Shown here in pieces: positions 30,467-30,493 of a stretch of DNA of 30,493 bases (position 1 is its first letter; every line of letters starts with the position of its first letter). A program made the translations under genes and the position numbers. The DNA is from UBA931 sp036825435. Lineage in GTDB: Bacteria > Pseudomonadota > Gammaproteobacteria > Burkholderiales > Casimicrobiaceae. Location: the NCBI GenBank assembly GCA_036825435.1, contig DAISYG010000019.1, positions 1 through 30,493 on the forward strand. The letters are read 5' to 3'. The notes under the pieces were generated by a model that ran no database searches, had not been told where the DNA came from, and saw only the letters and a program-made list of their open reading frames with translations.

Positions 30467-30493
30467 TTATATGTCATAACTTTCCCCTCTGTC

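Noticed and set aside
1..30493. CRISPR array, tRNA, rRNA or insertion sequence
   Set aside because: No regularly spaced repeats, no tRNA-like cloverleaf, and no transposase or terminal inverted repeats were seen. Direct repeats found are short and only in pairs.

Overview
The window is the core of an integrative and conjugative element (ICE) of the PFGI-1 / ICEHin1056 type (mating-pair-formation class G, 'tfc' type IV secretion), from a gamma- or possibly betaproteobacterium. The evidence is an almost complete, collinear run of the integrating-conjugative-element families: PilL, TIGR03759, lytic transglycosylase, TIGR03765, TraD, TIGR03747, RAQPRD, TIGR03758, TIGR03745, TIGR03750, TIGR03746, TIGR03749, TIGR03752, TIGR03751, TraC, TIGR03757, TIGR03756, TIGR03755 and TraG-N. 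All assignments come from reading motifs and gene order; no database search was run. The host species cannot be named. Integrase, relaxase and att sites are not in the window.

Layout. Nearly everything is on the minus strand, so transcription runs from high to low coordinates. (1) 30.4-25.4 kb, DNA-processing and accessory block: a tandem palindromic operator at the right edge, small membrane proteins, TIGR03761 (DUF1845), DUF3158, SSB, a structured spacer, a 2-TM protein, a short protein resembling the C-terminus of anaerobic NrdD, a DGNHR-motif (ParB/sulfiredoxin-like) protein, a 32-residue membrane peptide, and a plus-strand membrane protein with its own promoter. (2) 25.4-22.0 kb: topoisomerase III, a 66-residue protein, an approximately 840-bp non-coding tract packed with stems and pseudoknots, and the DUF3577 ICE replication protein. 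(3) 21.9-21.2 kb: a vapBC toxin-antitoxin cassette with its own palindromic operator, between two near-identical-looking terminators. (4) 21.05-6.1 kb: the main transfer operon, tightly packed with many ATGA/TAATG overlaps, from pilL through traD to the VirB4-like ATPase TraC. (5) 6.1-4.7 kb: a minus-strand gene of unknown function plus a low-GC plus-strand gene that splits the transfer operon. (6) 4.7-0 kb: the distal mating-pair genes TIGR03757, TraU-like TIGR03756, TIGR03755, a small membrane protein and TraG-N.

How it works together. The PilL-to-TraC and TIGR03757-to-TraG genes would build the envelope-spanning type IV channel. TraC is its ATPase, TraD couples DNA to it, the transglycosylase opens peptidoglycan, and TraG-N acts in mating-pair stabilisation. 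SSB, TopIII, DUF3577, DUF3158 and DUF1845 would handle single-stranded or replicating element DNA.

The most interesting object is the non-coding tract at 22.4-23.2 kb. It holds two matched H-type pseudoknots with compensatory changes in one stem, a third pseudoknot, an 18-bp stem and several further hairpins. In five stems the mismatches that would occur in plus-strand RNA become G-U pairs in minus-strand RNA; one clear stem shows the opposite. Its composition and its position between topB and a replication gene recall the STAXI motif. Also notable are a 68-residue P-loop mini-protein copying the TraD Walker A region, and the NrdD-C-terminus-like mini-protein.
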